From an uncultured Muribaculaceae bacterium (lineage in GTDB: Bacteria > Bacteroidota > Bacteroidia > Bacteroidales > Muribaculaceae): a stretch of 64,000 bases of DNA. The stretch is taken from assembly GCA_958436175.1 (NCBI GenBank), contig CAUBJF010000001.1:469515-533514 (forward strand), given 5' to 3'. The notes under the pieces are model-generated. The model searched no databases and had not been told where the DNA came from. It was given only the letters and a program-made list of their open reading frames with translations. Shown piece after piece: positions 45,050 through 59,874 of this stretch; the stretch's first letter is position 1, and every line of letters begins with the position of its first letter. A program made the position numbers and the translations under genes.

Positions 45050-46207
45050 TCAGTCCACTGGATGGGCTATGTAGTCGACATTGAAACTGAGGTCGCCTTC
45101 TTGAGCGGCGTAGAGCAGATCGTTATGCTTCTGGTAGAAACTGTCTAAAGGGTTCCTTGTCCATAGTTTGAGATAAAGAAAGGCCGAATTCTTGAACTCA
45201 GGGTCATAACAGAGTCCGCTGTAGCGTGTTATGATGAGCGAATCGTCTCTTAATCCGACTAATGTCGCCATCATGACCTTCCTCGGGCTCAGGTTTATAG
45301 AGAAATCGAAACAGGAATATTCAAATGAGGGGCTGGGAGACACATATGGAGAGAACTTGGTGGCTGTATCCAATGCCCAGTCAAGATTCCACTGAAAAAG
45401 GAAGTAGTCGTACTCATCTCCCTTGGCCATGAAGTAGTGCGAATTGGTGTCCAGTGCCATGTAGTTGCCGTCGGAAGCGCTGTGCCCCTCGACTTCTATA
45501 GTCCCGTCTTCTTTGAAAGTGAAGCGCATGGCATCGAAGCCCGACCTTTCCACGTAGTGCGATGCGCTGAGCTGCCGGAGTTCTTCGACAAGAGAACCTG
45601 CTGTCAGGTCTGTCTCCGGCAGCCTGAGGGAGTATGGGTTTATGTCCGTTATAACCGGGGTCTCGTCGCCGAATCGCATGTCGAAGGTACGCCCGGTCAG
45701 GCCTTCCTTGTGCACTTCGGATCTGACATTGGCATGAAGCTTTATATCGCCGAAAGCCGCGCCATAGTAGTGGAAGTAACCGTCTATGTAGTATCGGATA
45801 TAGTCATTGCCGTTGCGGTAGGTCTCGCGCATGCCTTCGAAGAGGACCTTGTCGCCTATAGATGTCAGCTTCACATCGAACTCCATACGGGTAATGTTGT
45901 AATGGCATATTTTCTCATAGCCCTCGGGAAAGAGAGGATCGTCTTCCGATATGACAAATATTCTGTCTTTCAGCACGATTCTGGCATCGGCGTTACTGCC
46001 GGGGAAACGGCGTTCCTCGTCGTCCTTGTACATTACGATATCGATACACTCGCCCGAGACTTTCTCGCCATTATATATGAGTTCTACATCGCTGTTGCTG
46101 CTGTCGTACTTGCCCTCGGCATAGGATACCGGCACCGGTTCTTCCGAGCTGCACGCCCAGAGTACAAACCCAAGTACCGCGAAAATAAGACCATTTATTA
46201 GCTTCAT
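45050..46207 (-). CDS. exported lipoprotein of unknown function
   Basis: A 385-residue protein. The signal peptide ends in L-W-A-C (lipid Cys19), then an acidic Ser-rich linker and a beta-rich body with many Tyr/Phe (ITRMEFDVKL, YIRYYIDGYFHYYG). It resembles the DUF4925-like lipoproteins of Bacteroidales, with moderate support. The TAATTTTG box about 30 bases upstream suggests its own promoter. It follows another lipoprotein gene of unknown role on the same strand. Confidence 0.75.
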   Translation of the reverse strand: MKLINGLIFAVLGFVLWACSSEEPVPVSYAEGKYDSSNSDVELIYNGEKVSGECIDIVMYKDDEERRFPGSNADARIVLKDRIFVISEDDPLFPEGYEKICHYNITRMEFDVKLTSIGDKVLFEGMRETYRNGNDYIRYYIDGYFHYYGAAFGDIKLHANVRSEVHKEGLTGRTFDMRFGDETPVITDINPYSLRLPETDLTAGSLVEELRQLSASHYVERSGFDAMRFTFKEDGTIEVEGHSASDGNYMALDTNSHYFMAKGDEYDYFLFQWNLDWALDTATKFSPYVSPSPSFEYSCFDFSINLSPRKVMMATLVGLRDDSLIITRYSGLCYDPEFKNSAFLYLKLWTRNPLDSFYQKHNDLLYAAQEGDLSFNVDYIAHPVD

Positions 46208-46231
46208 AGTTAATGACTTTTAGGTTTGATG

Positions 46232-46239
46232 CAAAATTA
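46232..46239 (-). promoter_or_regulatory. -7 box TAATTTTG of the lipoprotein gene
   Basis: TAATTTTG matches the consensus, 25 bases upstream of the start codon at 46207. Confidence 0.6.
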
Positions 46240-46300
46240 GCATAACTATCCGGGTCTACGCGTTAAAAAGAAAAATTAACATAGGTAAACCCGGATATTT

Positions 46301-48049
46301 TTATTCTTTACGGTTGACTATATGGTCGTACTTGGCATAGGATTGCAGATACTCTGTAGAAAAATCTTTGTATATGCGGACCTGTTCCGGATCCCATTCT
46401 ATTCTCGGTGAATATGTACGGGTCATCACCGCGGTGCTGATTTTATTGTCATATTTCACCTTCAAAGTAACGGTCACTTTTGCAAAGATATCACGCATGT
46501 TGTACTTAACCTTAGAATGACAATACTGCGTTTCCCTGGGCACATAGATATAGTCCCAAAAGCCCTTGCTTTCAGCGTTTAATGTCTTAAGGTTTTTTGG
46601 TCCGTAGAATTTGCCTGTCGCGGCAAGTTCATTCATGAGTACCGGTGATTGATAGTTAAACTCGTAGACAGGATTTTCCTTAAGAGGCCAGAGCCCTTCA
46701 TAGAAGTTCGGGAAATGTGCTCCTATGGTTCCCTCAGTCGAAGGATAAATGTATGTCTGCGGTTTAAGGCTGTCGAGGACATTGTAGAAATAAAGCGGTA
46801 CACATTCCACTTTCTTGGATATCACATGTTTCTCAAGTTCAGGGTTCAATATTACATCACATTTGAAATTCCCGGTGCCGACAAGACGATATTCGCACTC
46901 ATCTTCCTTAGGCTTGTCGCTGATCTTGGCTGCTACGGGATGGACATACAAGGTCGGATAATCTGCCAAAGTCCATGATCCAAGTTTGCAGCCAACTTCT
47001 TTTTCATCAATTAAGACAGCGCAGTCCGGCAGACCTGTTGCCATGGGTCCCGTTAGCGACCCTTCGAGGTTCCCATGAGTGTTTGTTGTCAGTTCGATGA
47101 CATAGTTAGTAGATTGCTGCTGTGAGAATAGCCCGAAGAATGAGCTTCCAAGAAGATTGAGGCCGTCGACAACAAGTGCCAGCCCCGAGCCGGTGGCGAA
47201 GTCTGCGAATAGCTTGGCACGATTAGTCACGGTCTGCTTTCCCAACCAGCTGCGAGTCGCGTCCTTGGAGCTTTTTACAAGTGATTCCTTAAACCTGGGG
47301 ATAGATGATGTTCGGTAAGAAGATACGGCTTTTCCAGTTGTCTCACTCTGGAAGTCTGCAAACAGGTTGACATAAGTTTGGGTATAGGCGAAAGTATTGA
47401 TATCCAACATATATGACTTAGGCATATCCGGCGAATAGCAAAGAGGAATTTTTGCTACATTCCAACCGGTTGTAATAGCTCTATGCTTTTGGGCGTCAGA
47501 TGCACTTACAATGTATTCGGAAGATAAAGGTACCTTGACATTGACAGGCAATGCTACGTCGGCTGCCGCATTCAAAGTGTTGTTTAATTTAATTTCTTCG
47601 TTACCAGCAGTGTGAAACCATAAATACCACATTGCATTGTTATGTTCCAGGTTAGCGTTGTGGCAATAGCAGAACAACTTCAGTATTCCGGTTATTTCAT
47701 TGTAGAGGATGAAACAGTTGCGGCCATCCTTCCTATTGCCTTCAAATATCCTTGTTACGAAGCGCCAGCCATCTTCGCGCTTTACGTCTATAAAGTCCGG
47801 TGAAAAGGTTCCTACTGTGCCATTCGAACTCCATGGTGTCTGGAGTACCAGGCCGTTGATATCGTGTATGGTATCATACAACTCCCAGCTGTTTGAGAAC
47901 GATTTCACCTCAATATAGGGAGGGATGCCGATGATAGTAGTATCTATCGGCAGGCCTCCTGATGGTAGAAGGTCTGTGTCGTCGCTTTCGCAGCTCCAGA
48001 ATCCGGCTGCGGTCACGACGAGAACGATGAAAAAGATTAGTTTTTTCAT
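46301..48049 (-). CDS. large exported lipoprotein of unknown function
   Basis: A 582-residue protein with a lipoprotein-type signal (LVVTAAGFWSC; lipid Cys20 likely), an acidic Ser/Asp start and a long beta-rich body with many Tyr/Trp. No family is recognised. It lies 93 bases upstream of the next lipoprotein gene on the same strand and may be linked with it. The many aromatic residues suit a surface-exposed binding protein, but this is a guess. Confidence 0.72.
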   Translation of the reverse strand: MKKLIFFIVLVVTAAGFWSCESDDTDLLPSGGLPIDTTIIGIPPYIEVKSFSNSWELYDTIHDINGLVLQTPWSSNGTVGTFSPDFIDVKREDGWRFVTRIFEGNRKDGRNCFILYNEITGILKLFCYCHNANLEHNNAMWYLWFHTAGNEEIKLNNTLNAAADVALPVNVKVPLSSEYIVSASDAQKHRAITTGWNVAKIPLCYSPDMPKSYMLDINTFAYTQTYVNLFADFQSETTGKAVSSYRTSSIPRFKESLVKSSKDATRSWLGKQTVTNRAKLFADFATGSGLALVVDGLNLLGSSFFGLFSQQQSTNYVIELTTNTHGNLEGSLTGPMATGLPDCAVLIDEKEVGCKLGSWTLADYPTLYVHPVAAKISDKPKEDECEYRLVGTGNFKCDVILNPELEKHVISKKVECVPLYFYNVLDSLKPQTYIYPSTEGTIGAHFPNFYEGLWPLKENPVYEFNYQSPVLMNELAATGKFYGPKNLKTLNAESKGFWDYIYVPRETQYCHSKVKYNMRDIFAKVTVTLKVKYDNKISTAVMTRTYSPRIEWDPEQVRIYKDFSTEYLQSYAKYDHIVNRKE

Positions 48050-48113
48050 GGTTTTCTTAGTTTGGTGAATGAATGTGTTGGTTATGTTATAGATGGCCGT
48101 CTATATTTTAGGA

Positions 48114-48470
48114 TCAGAGTTCTGCCGTATATTCGGCGTATTCAGTCGTAATTGTTAGTGTGCAACCTTCGTAGTCTGTCATGTACCATACGATCTGAGC
48201 ATCTGTAGAAGCGGTGAATGATTCGGTTACATTGCCTTTCTCATCGCAGATGCTGATTTCAGCAAGACCTTGTGGCATGGTGAAATCCAAAGAGAATTCA
48301 TCATTTGCCTGTTGTAAGGTAACTTCATAGAACGATGGATCGTAAGCACTTGGTCTTTTATAACTATTTTTTAGTGCTAAAAATTTATGTCCAAATGTTC
48401 CTGCTGTGATGCAGGGAGCAGAGAAGGATAATAACAGTATTAGACAAGAAAGAATTTTGGTAAGTTTCAT
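48114..48470 (-). CDS. DUF3244 family exported protein
   Basis: A 118-residue protein. The ATG at 48470 gives MKLTKILSCLILLLSFSAPC, a signal peptide, and lies just downstream of a -7 box (48497-48504). The longer reading would begin upstream of that promoter. The mature part (FYEVTLQQANDEFSLDFTMPQGLAEISICDEKGNV) has the short Ig-like beta style of DUF3244, whose members often sit beside TPR-HTH regulators as here. Function unknown, perhaps sensing or inhibition of the neighbour. Confidence 0.72.
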   Translation of the reverse strand: MKLTKILSCLILLLSFSAPCITAGTFGHKFLALKNSYKRPSAYDPSFYEVTLQQANDEFSLDFTMPQGLAEISICDEKGNVTESFTASTDAQIVWYMTDYEGCTLTITTEYAEYTAEL

Positions 48471-48496
48471 AGCAGAATCACTTAATTTCGACTCTG

Positions 48497-48504
48497 CAAA
48501 GTTA
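48497..48504 (-). promoter_or_regulatory. -7 box TAACTTTG of the DUF3244 gene
   Basis: TAACTTTG matches the consensus, 27 bases upstream of the ATG at 48470. It fixes the start choice for that gene. Confidence 0.6.
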
Positions 48505-48668
48505 GGACGAAGATTGGTCTTCATCCAAATTTTCGATGCCTTACATTATCTTACAAGCACTTCCACAAATAGCTGATTAGCAGATTATTATTTGCCGAAA
48601 AGATACAAATTATCTTACAGCGGCTTACAAAGGCCGATGTAAGCTCGGGGAGAGACTCGCTGCTCCGC

Positions 48669-50363
48669 TTAGCGGCGTTTTATAAGGGCGCAGAATTCTT
48701 CGGCACGGCTCCAGCCCGATTTCATTATGGCGCTGCGAGTACGAGAGAGGGAGGTATAGATATTGCTCGGCGTCTTGCCGAAAACTATGGATATTGTCTT
48801 GGAGCCTATACCGAAGATGACGAGATCCATCATCTGCCTCATCTCCTCGCTTACTCCCGGACACGATTGCTTCAGTTCGCTGACAATACCACTGTATTCG
48901 CGGTTTATCTCCTCCTCTATTATCGCTATATTATCGGGAGAGAAAATCTCGCGTGTCGTTGTATAGAAGTCCTGAAAATGAGTATCGCCTACTATCGAGG
49001 CGCTGTAGACCCCGGAGCAGATAAGGCGGTCGAGGTTCTGATACTGTTCTTTATATAGACCGACAAAGCGCTCCATCTCGGCTTGCCGGGCAGGCTTGCC
49101 GGCAAGACTCTTTTCGAGAGCTGCCATACGTCGATACGTATTCTCGGCATCCTCGGAAAGCAAGGCGATCTCATCTTTCCTGCGATTAAGCTCCCGAGCC
49201 TGTCGGCGCATCTTGTTCCAGACTGCCATACCTGCGGCAAGCAAAAAGAAAAAGATAAAGGAAAGAATAGTAAAGGTCCACTTCCTGTTCTCCCGCTGCT
49301 CACGAGCCTTGTCGCGGTACTGCTCTTTATAATAGTCTACACCAGCAGAAAGAGCACTGTTGGCCGTAGAAACTCTAACTATATCATATAACTTATCAAC
49401 ATGCAACTCCAGATTTGCAAGAGCCGCAGCGCTATCTCCAATTGCTTTGTTATACTCATGAAGCAGATCGAGATACTCAAAATTATCCTTACCAACAATA
49501 AGATTGAGCTCTTCCAATAGAGAATCCGCTTCTTCAATCATTCCGAGCTTAATCAAAGGGAGTATACGTATTCCTATATACTGAGTATATGAAACAGAGT
49601 CGGTAAAGTAATCCGAACTGTCCGGTAAAGAATCGAGATAAGTCAAGGATTTGAGATAGTCATCTAACTGACTGTACAATAATGCATACGTCAATGTGGA
49701 ATAATCTCTTGTATCTGCGTTGTATGGCAATTCTTCCGACCAGAGGGAATCAAGAATATTAATACCTTGCACTGCTGTCCCATAAGAGCCATACGTCATA
49801 GCCATATCAATAATGGCGAACTGGTAATGATGGAGCTTTCCGGCTTCCTTAAATTTGTCTGAGGCTCTACGATGAGCTTGTATGGCATGGAAATAATCAA
49901 AAGATTTCGAATATAAATCCGCAATTAAGGTCCACGCTCTTGCTTCCCAGAAAGGCAAGTCCTGCGCGGCAACGATATCACGGGCTCGCATAGCATAGGC
50001 TATGGCCTGAGCGTCGAGGCCTGCATCCTTCTTGGCAATCGCACTGTAGTAGAGAGCCTTGGCCAGGCGCACGGGGTCGTCGGCACCGCTACGGTCGTAG
50101 TACGCGAGAGCAGCGGCAATCATCGAGTCGGATTCGGGCTTTTCGTGGAACGCAGCCAGAGCCTCGCTGACGATAATTGCGTAGCGGGCCTTCCGGCTTT
50201 CGGAAGCTATCTCGTCCCACGACGTTTCGGAGAGCAGAGCGTAGGCAGAATCGGGATGCGATACGACAAGAGCTTCAGCCCTGTCGAGGGTCGAATCCAG
50301 AGAGTCGCTGCAGGCCACGCAAAGCATGCCCAATGCGACCAATATGTAGACTAAGAATTTCAT
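48669..50363 (-). CDS. TPR-containing membrane-bound HTH regulator
   Basis: A 564-residue protein. The ATG at 50363 gives an exported start (MKFLVYILVALGMLC) with a possible lipid Cys18. A TPR-like helical region of about 300 residues follows (repeat pairs such as AKALYYSAIAKKDAG), then one membrane helix (362-382), a coiled coil (385-445) and a C-terminal helix-turn-helix segment (about 510-550, KTISIVFGKTPSNIYTSLSRTRSAI). Periplasmic sensing linked to cytoplasmic transcription control is the likely logic. The DUF3244 gene lies downstream on the same strand, and its own -7 box is about 20 bases upstream. Confidence 0.85.
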   Translation of the reverse strand: MKFLVYILVALGMLCVACSDSLDSTLDRAEALVVSHPDSAYALLSETSWDEIASESRKARYAIIVSEALAAFHEKPESDSMIAAALAYYDRSGADDPVRLAKALYYSAIAKKDAGLDAQAIAYAMRARDIVAAQDLPFWEARAWTLIADLYSKSFDYFHAIQAHRRASDKFKEAGKLHHYQFAIIDMAMTYGSYGTAVQGINILDSLWSEELPYNADTRDYSTLTYALLYSQLDDYLKSLTYLDSLPDSSDYFTDSVSYTQYIGIRILPLIKLGMIEEADSLLEELNLIVGKDNFEYLDLLHEYNKAIGDSAAALANLELHVDKLYDIVRVSTANSALSAGVDYYKEQYRDKAREQRENRKWTFTILSFIFFFLLAAGMAVWNKMRRQARELNRRKDEIALLSEDAENTYRRMAALEKSLAGKPARQAEMERFVGLYKEQYQNLDRLICSGVYSASIVGDTHFQDFYTTTREIFSPDNIAIIEEEINREYSGIVSELKQSCPGVSEEMRQMMDLVIFGIGSKTISIVFGKTPSNIYTSLSRTRSAIMKSGWSRAEEFCALIKRR

Positions 50364-50380
50364 TGAGCGGTTTCCCGCTG

Positions 50381-50388
50381 CAAAGATA
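50381..50388 (-). promoter_or_regulatory. -7 box TATCTTTG of the TPR-HTH regulator
   Basis: TATCTTTG matches the consensus, 18 bases upstream of the start codon at 50363. Confidence 0.6.
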
Positions 50389-50437
50389 GTAAAAAAAGCT
50401 GAAAGCGAAGTGCTACAAACAGATAGGCCCGTGCCGA

Positions 50438-50944
50438 CTATTGCCTTATAGCTTCCTTGCCGAGCTCGATTACCTCGCAGTCGCGCATGTCCGAGCCGTC
50501 GATGACGAGGCGCACGAGGGTACGGACTCTGTGCCATCCCTGCTGACCGGCAGCTCCCGGATTGATGTGCAGCAGGTGCAGCTCTGGGTCGTACATCACT
50601 TTGAGGATGTGCGAATGGCCGTCGACCATCAGCCCTATGCCTTCATCCCTGAGAAGCTTCTTCATCCCGGGACTCCACCGCCCGGGATAGCCTCCTATAT
50701 GCGTCAGAAGCACCCTGACACCTTCCACTGTGAATATTTCGAGCTCACGGCAGCGACGGCGCACCATGCCGTGGTCCACGTTGCCGCATACGGCCCGCAC
50801 AGGGGCTATCGCGCCGAGCCGCTCCACTATTGCTATATCGCCGATATCGCCGGCATGCCATATTTCGTCGCATCCGGAAAAGTGCGTGGCGTATCGGTCA
50901 TCCCAGAGGCCGTGGGTATCGCTAAGAATTCCTATTTTCTTCAA
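50438..50944 (-). CDS. YfcE-type metallophosphoesterase
   Basis: A 168-residue calcineurin-like phosphoesterase. Landmarks: D-T-H (Asp9, His11), G-D-I-G (Asp33), G-N-V-D (Asn55), T-H-I-G-G and G-H-S-H near the end, so all metal ligands are present. It resembles YfcE, a small phosphodiesterase of unknown natural substrate. The start codon is TTG, the only one that gives the full M-K-K-I-G-I-L-S-D-T-H start. It has its own -7 box and lies downstream of the rpoC terminator. Confidence 0.9.
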   Translation of the reverse strand: MKKIGILSDTHGLWDDRYATHFSGCDEIWHAGDIGDIAIVERLGAIAPVRAVCGNVDHGMVRRRCRELEIFTVEGVRVLLTHIGGYPGRWSPGMKKLLRDEGIGLMVDGHSHILKVMYDPELHLLHINPGAAGQQGWHRVRTLVRLVIDGSDMRDCEVIELGKEAIRQ

Positions 50945-50975
50945 GCTTACTTCTTTTTAAGGACAAGGATTTCGT

Positions 50976-50983
50976 CAAAGTTA
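50976..50983 (-). promoter_or_regulatory. -7 box TAACTTTG of the phosphoesterase gene
   Basis: TAACTTTG matches the consensus, 32 bases upstream of the TTG start at 50944. Confidence 0.5.
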
Positions 50984-51020
50984 GGCAAATCATTTCTATC
51001 ATACAATAGCATATGGACGT

Positions 51021-51052
51021 AAAAAAGCCTTGCCCACGATGGACAAGGCTTT
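51021..51052 (-). terminator. terminator of the rpoBC transcript
   Basis: Read on the minus strand: AAAGCCTTGTCC, ATCGT loop, GGGCAAGGCTTTTTT. It lies 30 bases beyond the rpoC stop. Confidence 0.88.
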
Positions 51053-51082
51053 CTCTATGAGATGTTCGTCGACAAGGGACGA

Positions 51083-55366
<4,284 letters not shown>

Positions 55367-55414
55367 ATATGATGGATGTGTCTTTTGTTAAAGGAAGGAA
55401 ATGGGAGAGAAGGA

Positions 55415-58400
55415 TCAGTTCTCAAGATTGATGCTGAGTCCGAGACCGCGAAGCTCGTGGAGAAGGACGTTGAGCGATTCAGGAATACCGGGAGTCGGCA
55501 TGGGGTCGCCTTTGACGATAGCCTCGTAAGCCTTGCTGCGGCCGTTGACATCGTCCGACTTGATGGTAAGGATTTCCTGAAGGACATGGGATGCGCCGAA
55601 GGCTTCGAGCGCCCAGACTTCCATCTCACCGAAACGCTGACCGCCGAACTGCGCCTTACCGCCGAGAGGCTGCTGGGTAATGAGCGAGTACGGACCGATC
55701 GAACGGGCGTGCATCTTGTCTTCGACCATGTGGCCGAGCTTAAGCATGTAGATGACGCCTACGGTAGCGGGCTGGTCGAAACGTTCGCCTGTGCCGCCGT
55801 CGTAGAGGTATGTCTTGCCGTAGCGCGGCAGACCTGCCTTGTCGGTCCAGTTGTTGAGGTCGTCCATGCTTGCGCCGTCGAAAATCGGGGTTGCGAATTT
55901 CTCGCCGAGTTCGCGGCCGGCCCAACCGAGGACGGTTTCGAATACCTGGCCGAGGTTCATACGCGAAGGCACGCCCAGAGGGTTGAGGACGATGTCGACA
56001 GGAGTACCGTCGGCAAGGAAAGGCATATCTTCCTGACGCACGATGCGCGAAACGATACCCTTGTTACCGTGACGGCCTGCCATCTTGTCGCCGACGCTGA
56101 TCTTACGCTTCTTGGCGATGTAGACCTTGGCAATCTGCATGATGCCGGAGGGCAGTTCGTCGCCTATAGAGATATCAAACTTCTTACGACGCAGCTCGGT
56201 GTCGAGTTCCTTGGCTTTCTGGAGGTAGTTGACTATAGTCTGACGGATAAGCTCGTTCTTGTGCTCGTCGTCGGTCCAGTTGCTGAGGCTGAGGGTATCA
56301 TAGTCGATGGTACGGAGAGCCTGGGAGGTGAACTTAGCACCTTCGGGGACGATTTCGCTTCCAAGGAAGTCGTGCACGCCCATGGAAGTCTTGCCGTCGG
56401 TAAGCACGAGGAGCTTGGAGATGAGACGGTCCAGAAGGGCTTCCTTCTTTTCGTCGTATTCCTCGTCGAGTTTGGGGAGCATGGCGTTGACGCTCTTGCT
56501 CTTTTTCTTCTTGGCGGCACGCGAGAAGAGGTTTGTCCCGATAACTACACCCTTCAGCGAGGGAGAGGCCTTGAGGGAAGCGTCCTTTACATCGCCGGCC
56601 TTGTCGCCGAAGATGGCTCGGAGAAGTTTTTCTTCAGGAGTGGGGTCGGATTCGCCCTTAGGCGTAATCTTGCCGATCATGATGTCGCCGGGTACTACAT
56701 GGGCACCTATACGGATGATACCGCGTTCGTCGAGGTCCTTGGTGGCATCTTCGCTGACGTTGGGGATATCGGAAGTGAGTTCCTCCATGCCGCGCTTTGT
56801 CTCACGGACTTCGAGAGAATACTCATCGACATGGACGGAGGTGAGGATATCGTCGCGGACAACGCGCTCGTTGAGCACGATGGCATCCTCGTAGTTATAA
56901 CCCTTCCAGGGCATGAACGCAACCTTGAGGTTGCGGCCGAGAGCGAGCTCTCCGTTTTCGGTAGCATATCCCTCGGTGAGGATATCGCCGGCTTTGACGC
57001 GCTGTCCCTTGCTGCAGATGGGTCGGAGGTCGATAGTGGTGCTCTGGTTGGTCTTGCGCCACTTCGGCAGTTTATATTCTTTGACTGCATCATCGAAGGC
57101 AACGAATTCTTCTTCTTCGGTGCGGTCGTAACGGATACGGATGACGGTAGCATCGACAAACTCGATGACACCATCGCCTTCAGCCATAATCTGTGTACGG
57201 CTGTCGCGCACGAGTTGCCCTTCGATGCCGGTACCGACTATAGGAGCCTCGGAACGCATCAGAGGCACTGCCTGACGCATCATGTTCGAACCCATGAGTG
57301 CGCGGTTAGCATCGTCATGCTCGAGGAACGGAATGAGCGATGCGGCGATTGAGGCTATCTGCGAGGGCGATACGTCCATGAGCTCAATCTGCGACGGGGG
57401 TACGACGGGGAAGTCGGCATCGCGACGGGCCTTGACAGTCGAGCGAATGAAAGTACCGTCGGGATTGAGGGGCGCGTTGCCCTGTGCTATCATCTTGCCT
57501 TCTTCGAGCTCGGCGGTGAGGTAGACAACCTCGTCATTGTTGAGATCGACCTTGCTGTTCTCGACCTTGCGGTAGGGAGTCTCGATGAAACCGAGGTCGT
57601 TGATTTTTGCATAGACACAGAGCGAGCTGATAAGACCGATGTTCGGGCCTTCAGGAGTCTCGATAGGACAGAGACGTCCGTAATGAGTATAGTGTACGTC
57701 ACGTACTTCGAAACCTGCGCGCTCACGCGACAGACCGCCGGGGCCGAGGGCCGACAGACGGCGCTTGTGGGTTATTTCGGCCAGAGGGTTTGTCTGGTCC
57801 ATGAACTGCGACAGGGCGTTTGTTCCGAAGAAGGTGTTGATTACCGACGAAATCGTCTTGGCATTGATAAGGTCGGTCGGGGTGAACACCTCGTTGTCGC
57901 GCACGTTCATACGTTCGCGTATCGTACGGCTCATACGAGCGAGTCCGACACCGAACTGGTTATAGAGCTGTTCGCCTACGGTGCGTACACGACGGTTCGA
58001 CAGGTGGTCGATATCGTCGACATCGGCACGGGTATTGATCAGCTCGATAAGGTACTTGATGATGGCTATAATGTCTTCCTTGGTGAGGACTTTGACATCC
58101 ATAGATGTCGTGAGGCCGAGCTTGCGGTTGATGCGGTAGCGGCCTACATCGCCGAGGTCATAACGTTTCTCGGAGAAGAAAAGGTTCTGGATAACCTCTC
58201 GCGCGCTTGCGTCGTCCGGTGGCTCGGCGTTGCGCAGCTGTCGGTAGATGTACTGGATAGCTTCCTTTTCGGAGTTCGATGAGTCCTTCTGGAGGGTATT
58301 GAAAATAATGGAGTAGTCGCTTGTGTTAGCGTCTTCCTTGTGGAGAAGGATAGTCTGTACGCCACTATTGAGAATGGCATCGATATCGTCCTCGGTCAGT

Positions 58401-59227
58401 TCGGTCTCGCGGTCGATTATAACCTCGTTTCGTTCGATAGTCACAACTTCGCCGGTATCTTCATCGGCGAAATCCTCTACCCACGTCTTGAGTACACGGG
58501 CTGCAAGCTTGCGTCCTATAGCTTTCTTGAGGTTAGCCCTGTTTACCTTTACTTCCTCGGCAAGACCGAAAATTTCGATAATATCTTTATCGCTTTCAAG
58601 TCCGATGGCACGGAGAAGCGTAGTTACGGGCAATTTCTTCTTACGGTCGATATAGGCATACATGACATTGTTGATGTCTGTAGCGAACTCGATCCATGAT
58701 CCACGGAAAGGAATGATACGCGCGGAGTAAAGTTTGGTGCCGTTGGCATGAGTGCTCTGTCCGAAGAACACACCTGGCGAACGGTGCAGCTGGGAAACGA
58801 CTACTCGTTCGGCACCGTTGATGACGAACGTACCGTTGTCCGTCATATAAGGAATCGGGCCGAGGTAGACATCCTGTATTTCGGTAGCAAAGTCCTCGTG
58901 GTCGGGGTCGGTACACGACAGTTTCAAACGCGCCTTGAGAGGCACGCTGTATGAATACCCGCGTTCGAGACATTCTTCGATGCTGTAACGTGGCGGGTCG
59001 ATGTAGTAGTCGAGGAACTCGAGGGTAAAGTTGTTGCGGGTGTCTGAAATAGGGAAGTTTTCTGCAAACACCTTGTAAAGTCCCTCTTTGGTGCGTTTTT
59101 CCGGAGGGGTATCAAGCTGGAAGAAGTCGCGGAAGGACTTGAGCTGAACCTCGAGGAAGTCAGGATATGGAAGAGGATTCTTTACAGAAGCAAAGTTGAT
59201 ACGGGGTTTATCTATCGAAACTGACAT
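55415..59227 (-). CDS. rpoB: RNA polymerase subunit beta
   Basis: A 1270-residue beta subunit, catalytic core of RNA polymerase. The rifampicin-pocket segment ([45 protein letters not shown] region), [23 protein letters not shown] and the C-terminal [14 protein letters not shown] and [22 protein letters not shown] segments are intact. It shares a transcript with rpoC. Between rplL and rpoB is a 242-base gap with an attenuator-like hairpin. Confidence 0.98.
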   Translation of the reverse strand: MSVSIDKPRINFASVKNPLPYPDFLEVQLKSFRDFFQLDTPPEKRTKEGLYKVFAENFPISDTRNNFTLEFLDYYIDPPRYSIEECLERGYSYSVPLKARLKLSCTDPDHEDFATEIQDVYLGPIPYMTDNGTFVINGAERVVVSQLHRSPGVFFGQSTHANGTKLYSARIIPFRGSWIEFATDINNVMYAYIDRKKKLPVTTLLRAIGLESDKDIIEIFGLAEEVKVNRANLKKAIGRKLAARVLKTWVEDFADEDTGEVVTIERNEVIIDRETELTEDDIDAILNSGVQTILLHKEDANTSDYSIIFNTLQKDSSNSEKEAIQYIYRQLRNAEPPDDASAREVIQNLFFSEKRYDLGDVGRYRINRKLGLTTSMDVKVLTKEDIIAIIKYLIELINTRADVDDIDHLSNRRVRTVGEQLYNQFGVGLARMSRTIRERMNVRDNEVFTPTDLINAKTISSVINTFFGTNALSQFMDQTNPLAEITHKRRLSALGPGGLSRERAGFEVRDVHYTHYGRLCPIETPEGPNIGLISSLCVYAKINDLGFIETPYRKVENSKVDLNNDEVVYLTAELEEGKMIAQGNAPLNPDGTFIRSTVKARRDADFPVVPPSQIELMDVSPSQIASIAASLIPFLEHDDANRALMGSNMMRQAVPLMRSEAPIVGTGIEGQLVRDSRTQIMAEGDGVIEFVDATVIRIRYDRTEEEEFVAFDDAVKEYKLPKWRKTNQSTTIDLRPICSKGQRVKAGDILTEGYATENGELALGRNLKVAFMPWKGYNYEDAIVLNERVVRDDILTSVHVDEYSLEVRETKRGMEELTSDIPNVSEDATKDLDERGIIRIGAHVVPGDIMIGKITPKGESDPTPEEKLLRAIFGDKAGDVKDASLKASPSLKGVVIGTNLFSRAAKKKKSKSVNAMLPKLDEEYDEKKEALLDRLISKLLVLTDGKTSMGVHDFLGSEIVPEGAKFTSQALRTIDYDTLSLSNWTDDEHKNELIRQTIVNYLQKAKELDTELRRKKFDISIGDELPSGIMQIAKVYIAKKRKISVGDKMAGRHGNKGIVSRIVRQEDMPFLADGTPVDIVLNPLGVPSRMNLGQVFETVLGWAGRELGEKFATPIFDGASMDDLNNWTDKAGLPRYGKTYLYDGGTGERFDQPATVGVIYMLKLGHMVEDKMHARSIGPYSLITQQPLGGKAQFGGQRFGEMEVWALEAFGASHVLQEILTIKSDDVNGRSKAYEAIVKGDPMPTPGIPESLNVLLHELRGLGLSINLEN

Positions 59228-59469
59228 CTAGAGAAATTGTAGGGTTTCTTTGAGGATTTCTGAGTGTCGCATCAGCCGTCATCCGGCCTCAAAAACGGGA
59301 ATGGGCGTCAAAAGAGCTTTCAAAAGCAAAACGGCGGGAATCTATTCCTGAGAAAGACAATGGGAATTTAAGTCGCCGGTATTTTATGTATATGTAGTTT
59401 ACGACACAAAAGGTTAAGAATCACCCTTTAAGGGGATTCTTAACCTAATTACCTGATTAACAGGCAATA
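59228..59469 (-). promoter_or_regulatory. rplL-rpoB intergenic region with attenuator-like hairpin
   Basis: At 59412-59445 GGTTAAGAATC pairs with GATTCTTAACC around an inner CC/GG, followed on the minus strand by TTTT and then mixed sequence. A stem this strong with a short T-run fits partial termination that lowers rpoBC relative to the ribosomal genes, as known for E. coli. The rest of the gap has no second promoter that I can see. Confidence 0.6.
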
Positions 59470-59841
59470 TTATTTGAGTTCGACTTCAGCGCCGACTTCC
59501 TTGAGCTGAGCGACGAGAGCTTCAGCGTCAGCCTTGGCGAGGCCTTCCTTAACGGTAGAGGGAGCACCGTCAACGAGTTCCTTGGCTTCCTTGAGACCAA
59601 GACCGGTGAGTTCCTTAACAAGCTTAACGACTTTGAGCTTTTCAGCACCAGCGCTTTTAAGGATAACGTCGAAAGAAGTCTTTTCTTCGACAGCGGGGCC
59701 AGCGGCGGGGCCAGCGGCAACAGCTACTGCTGCAGCGGCGGGTTCGATGCCGTATTCGTCCTTGAGGATCTGGGCAAGTTCGTTTACTTCCTTGACGGAG
59801 AGGCTTACAAGTTGTTCAGCAAAAGCTTTGAGATCTGCCAT
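59470..59841 (-). CDS. rplL: 50S ribosomal protein L7/L12
   Basis: A 123-residue L7/L12, the flexible stalk protein that recruits translation GTPases. The N-terminal dimer helix region ([24 protein letters not shown]), Ala-rich hinge, and C-terminal domain ([47 protein letters not shown]) are intact. It follows rplJ by 33 bases. Confidence 0.98.
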   Translation of the reverse strand: MADLKAFAEQLVSLSVKEVNELAQILKDEYGIEPAAAAVAVAAGPAAGPAVEEKTSFDVILKSAGAEKLKVVKLVKELTGLGLKEAKELVDGAPSTVKEGLAKADAEALVAQLKEVGAEVELK

Positions 59842-59874
59842 TTCTGTATGTATTTTGTTTGTTTGTTATTCTGA

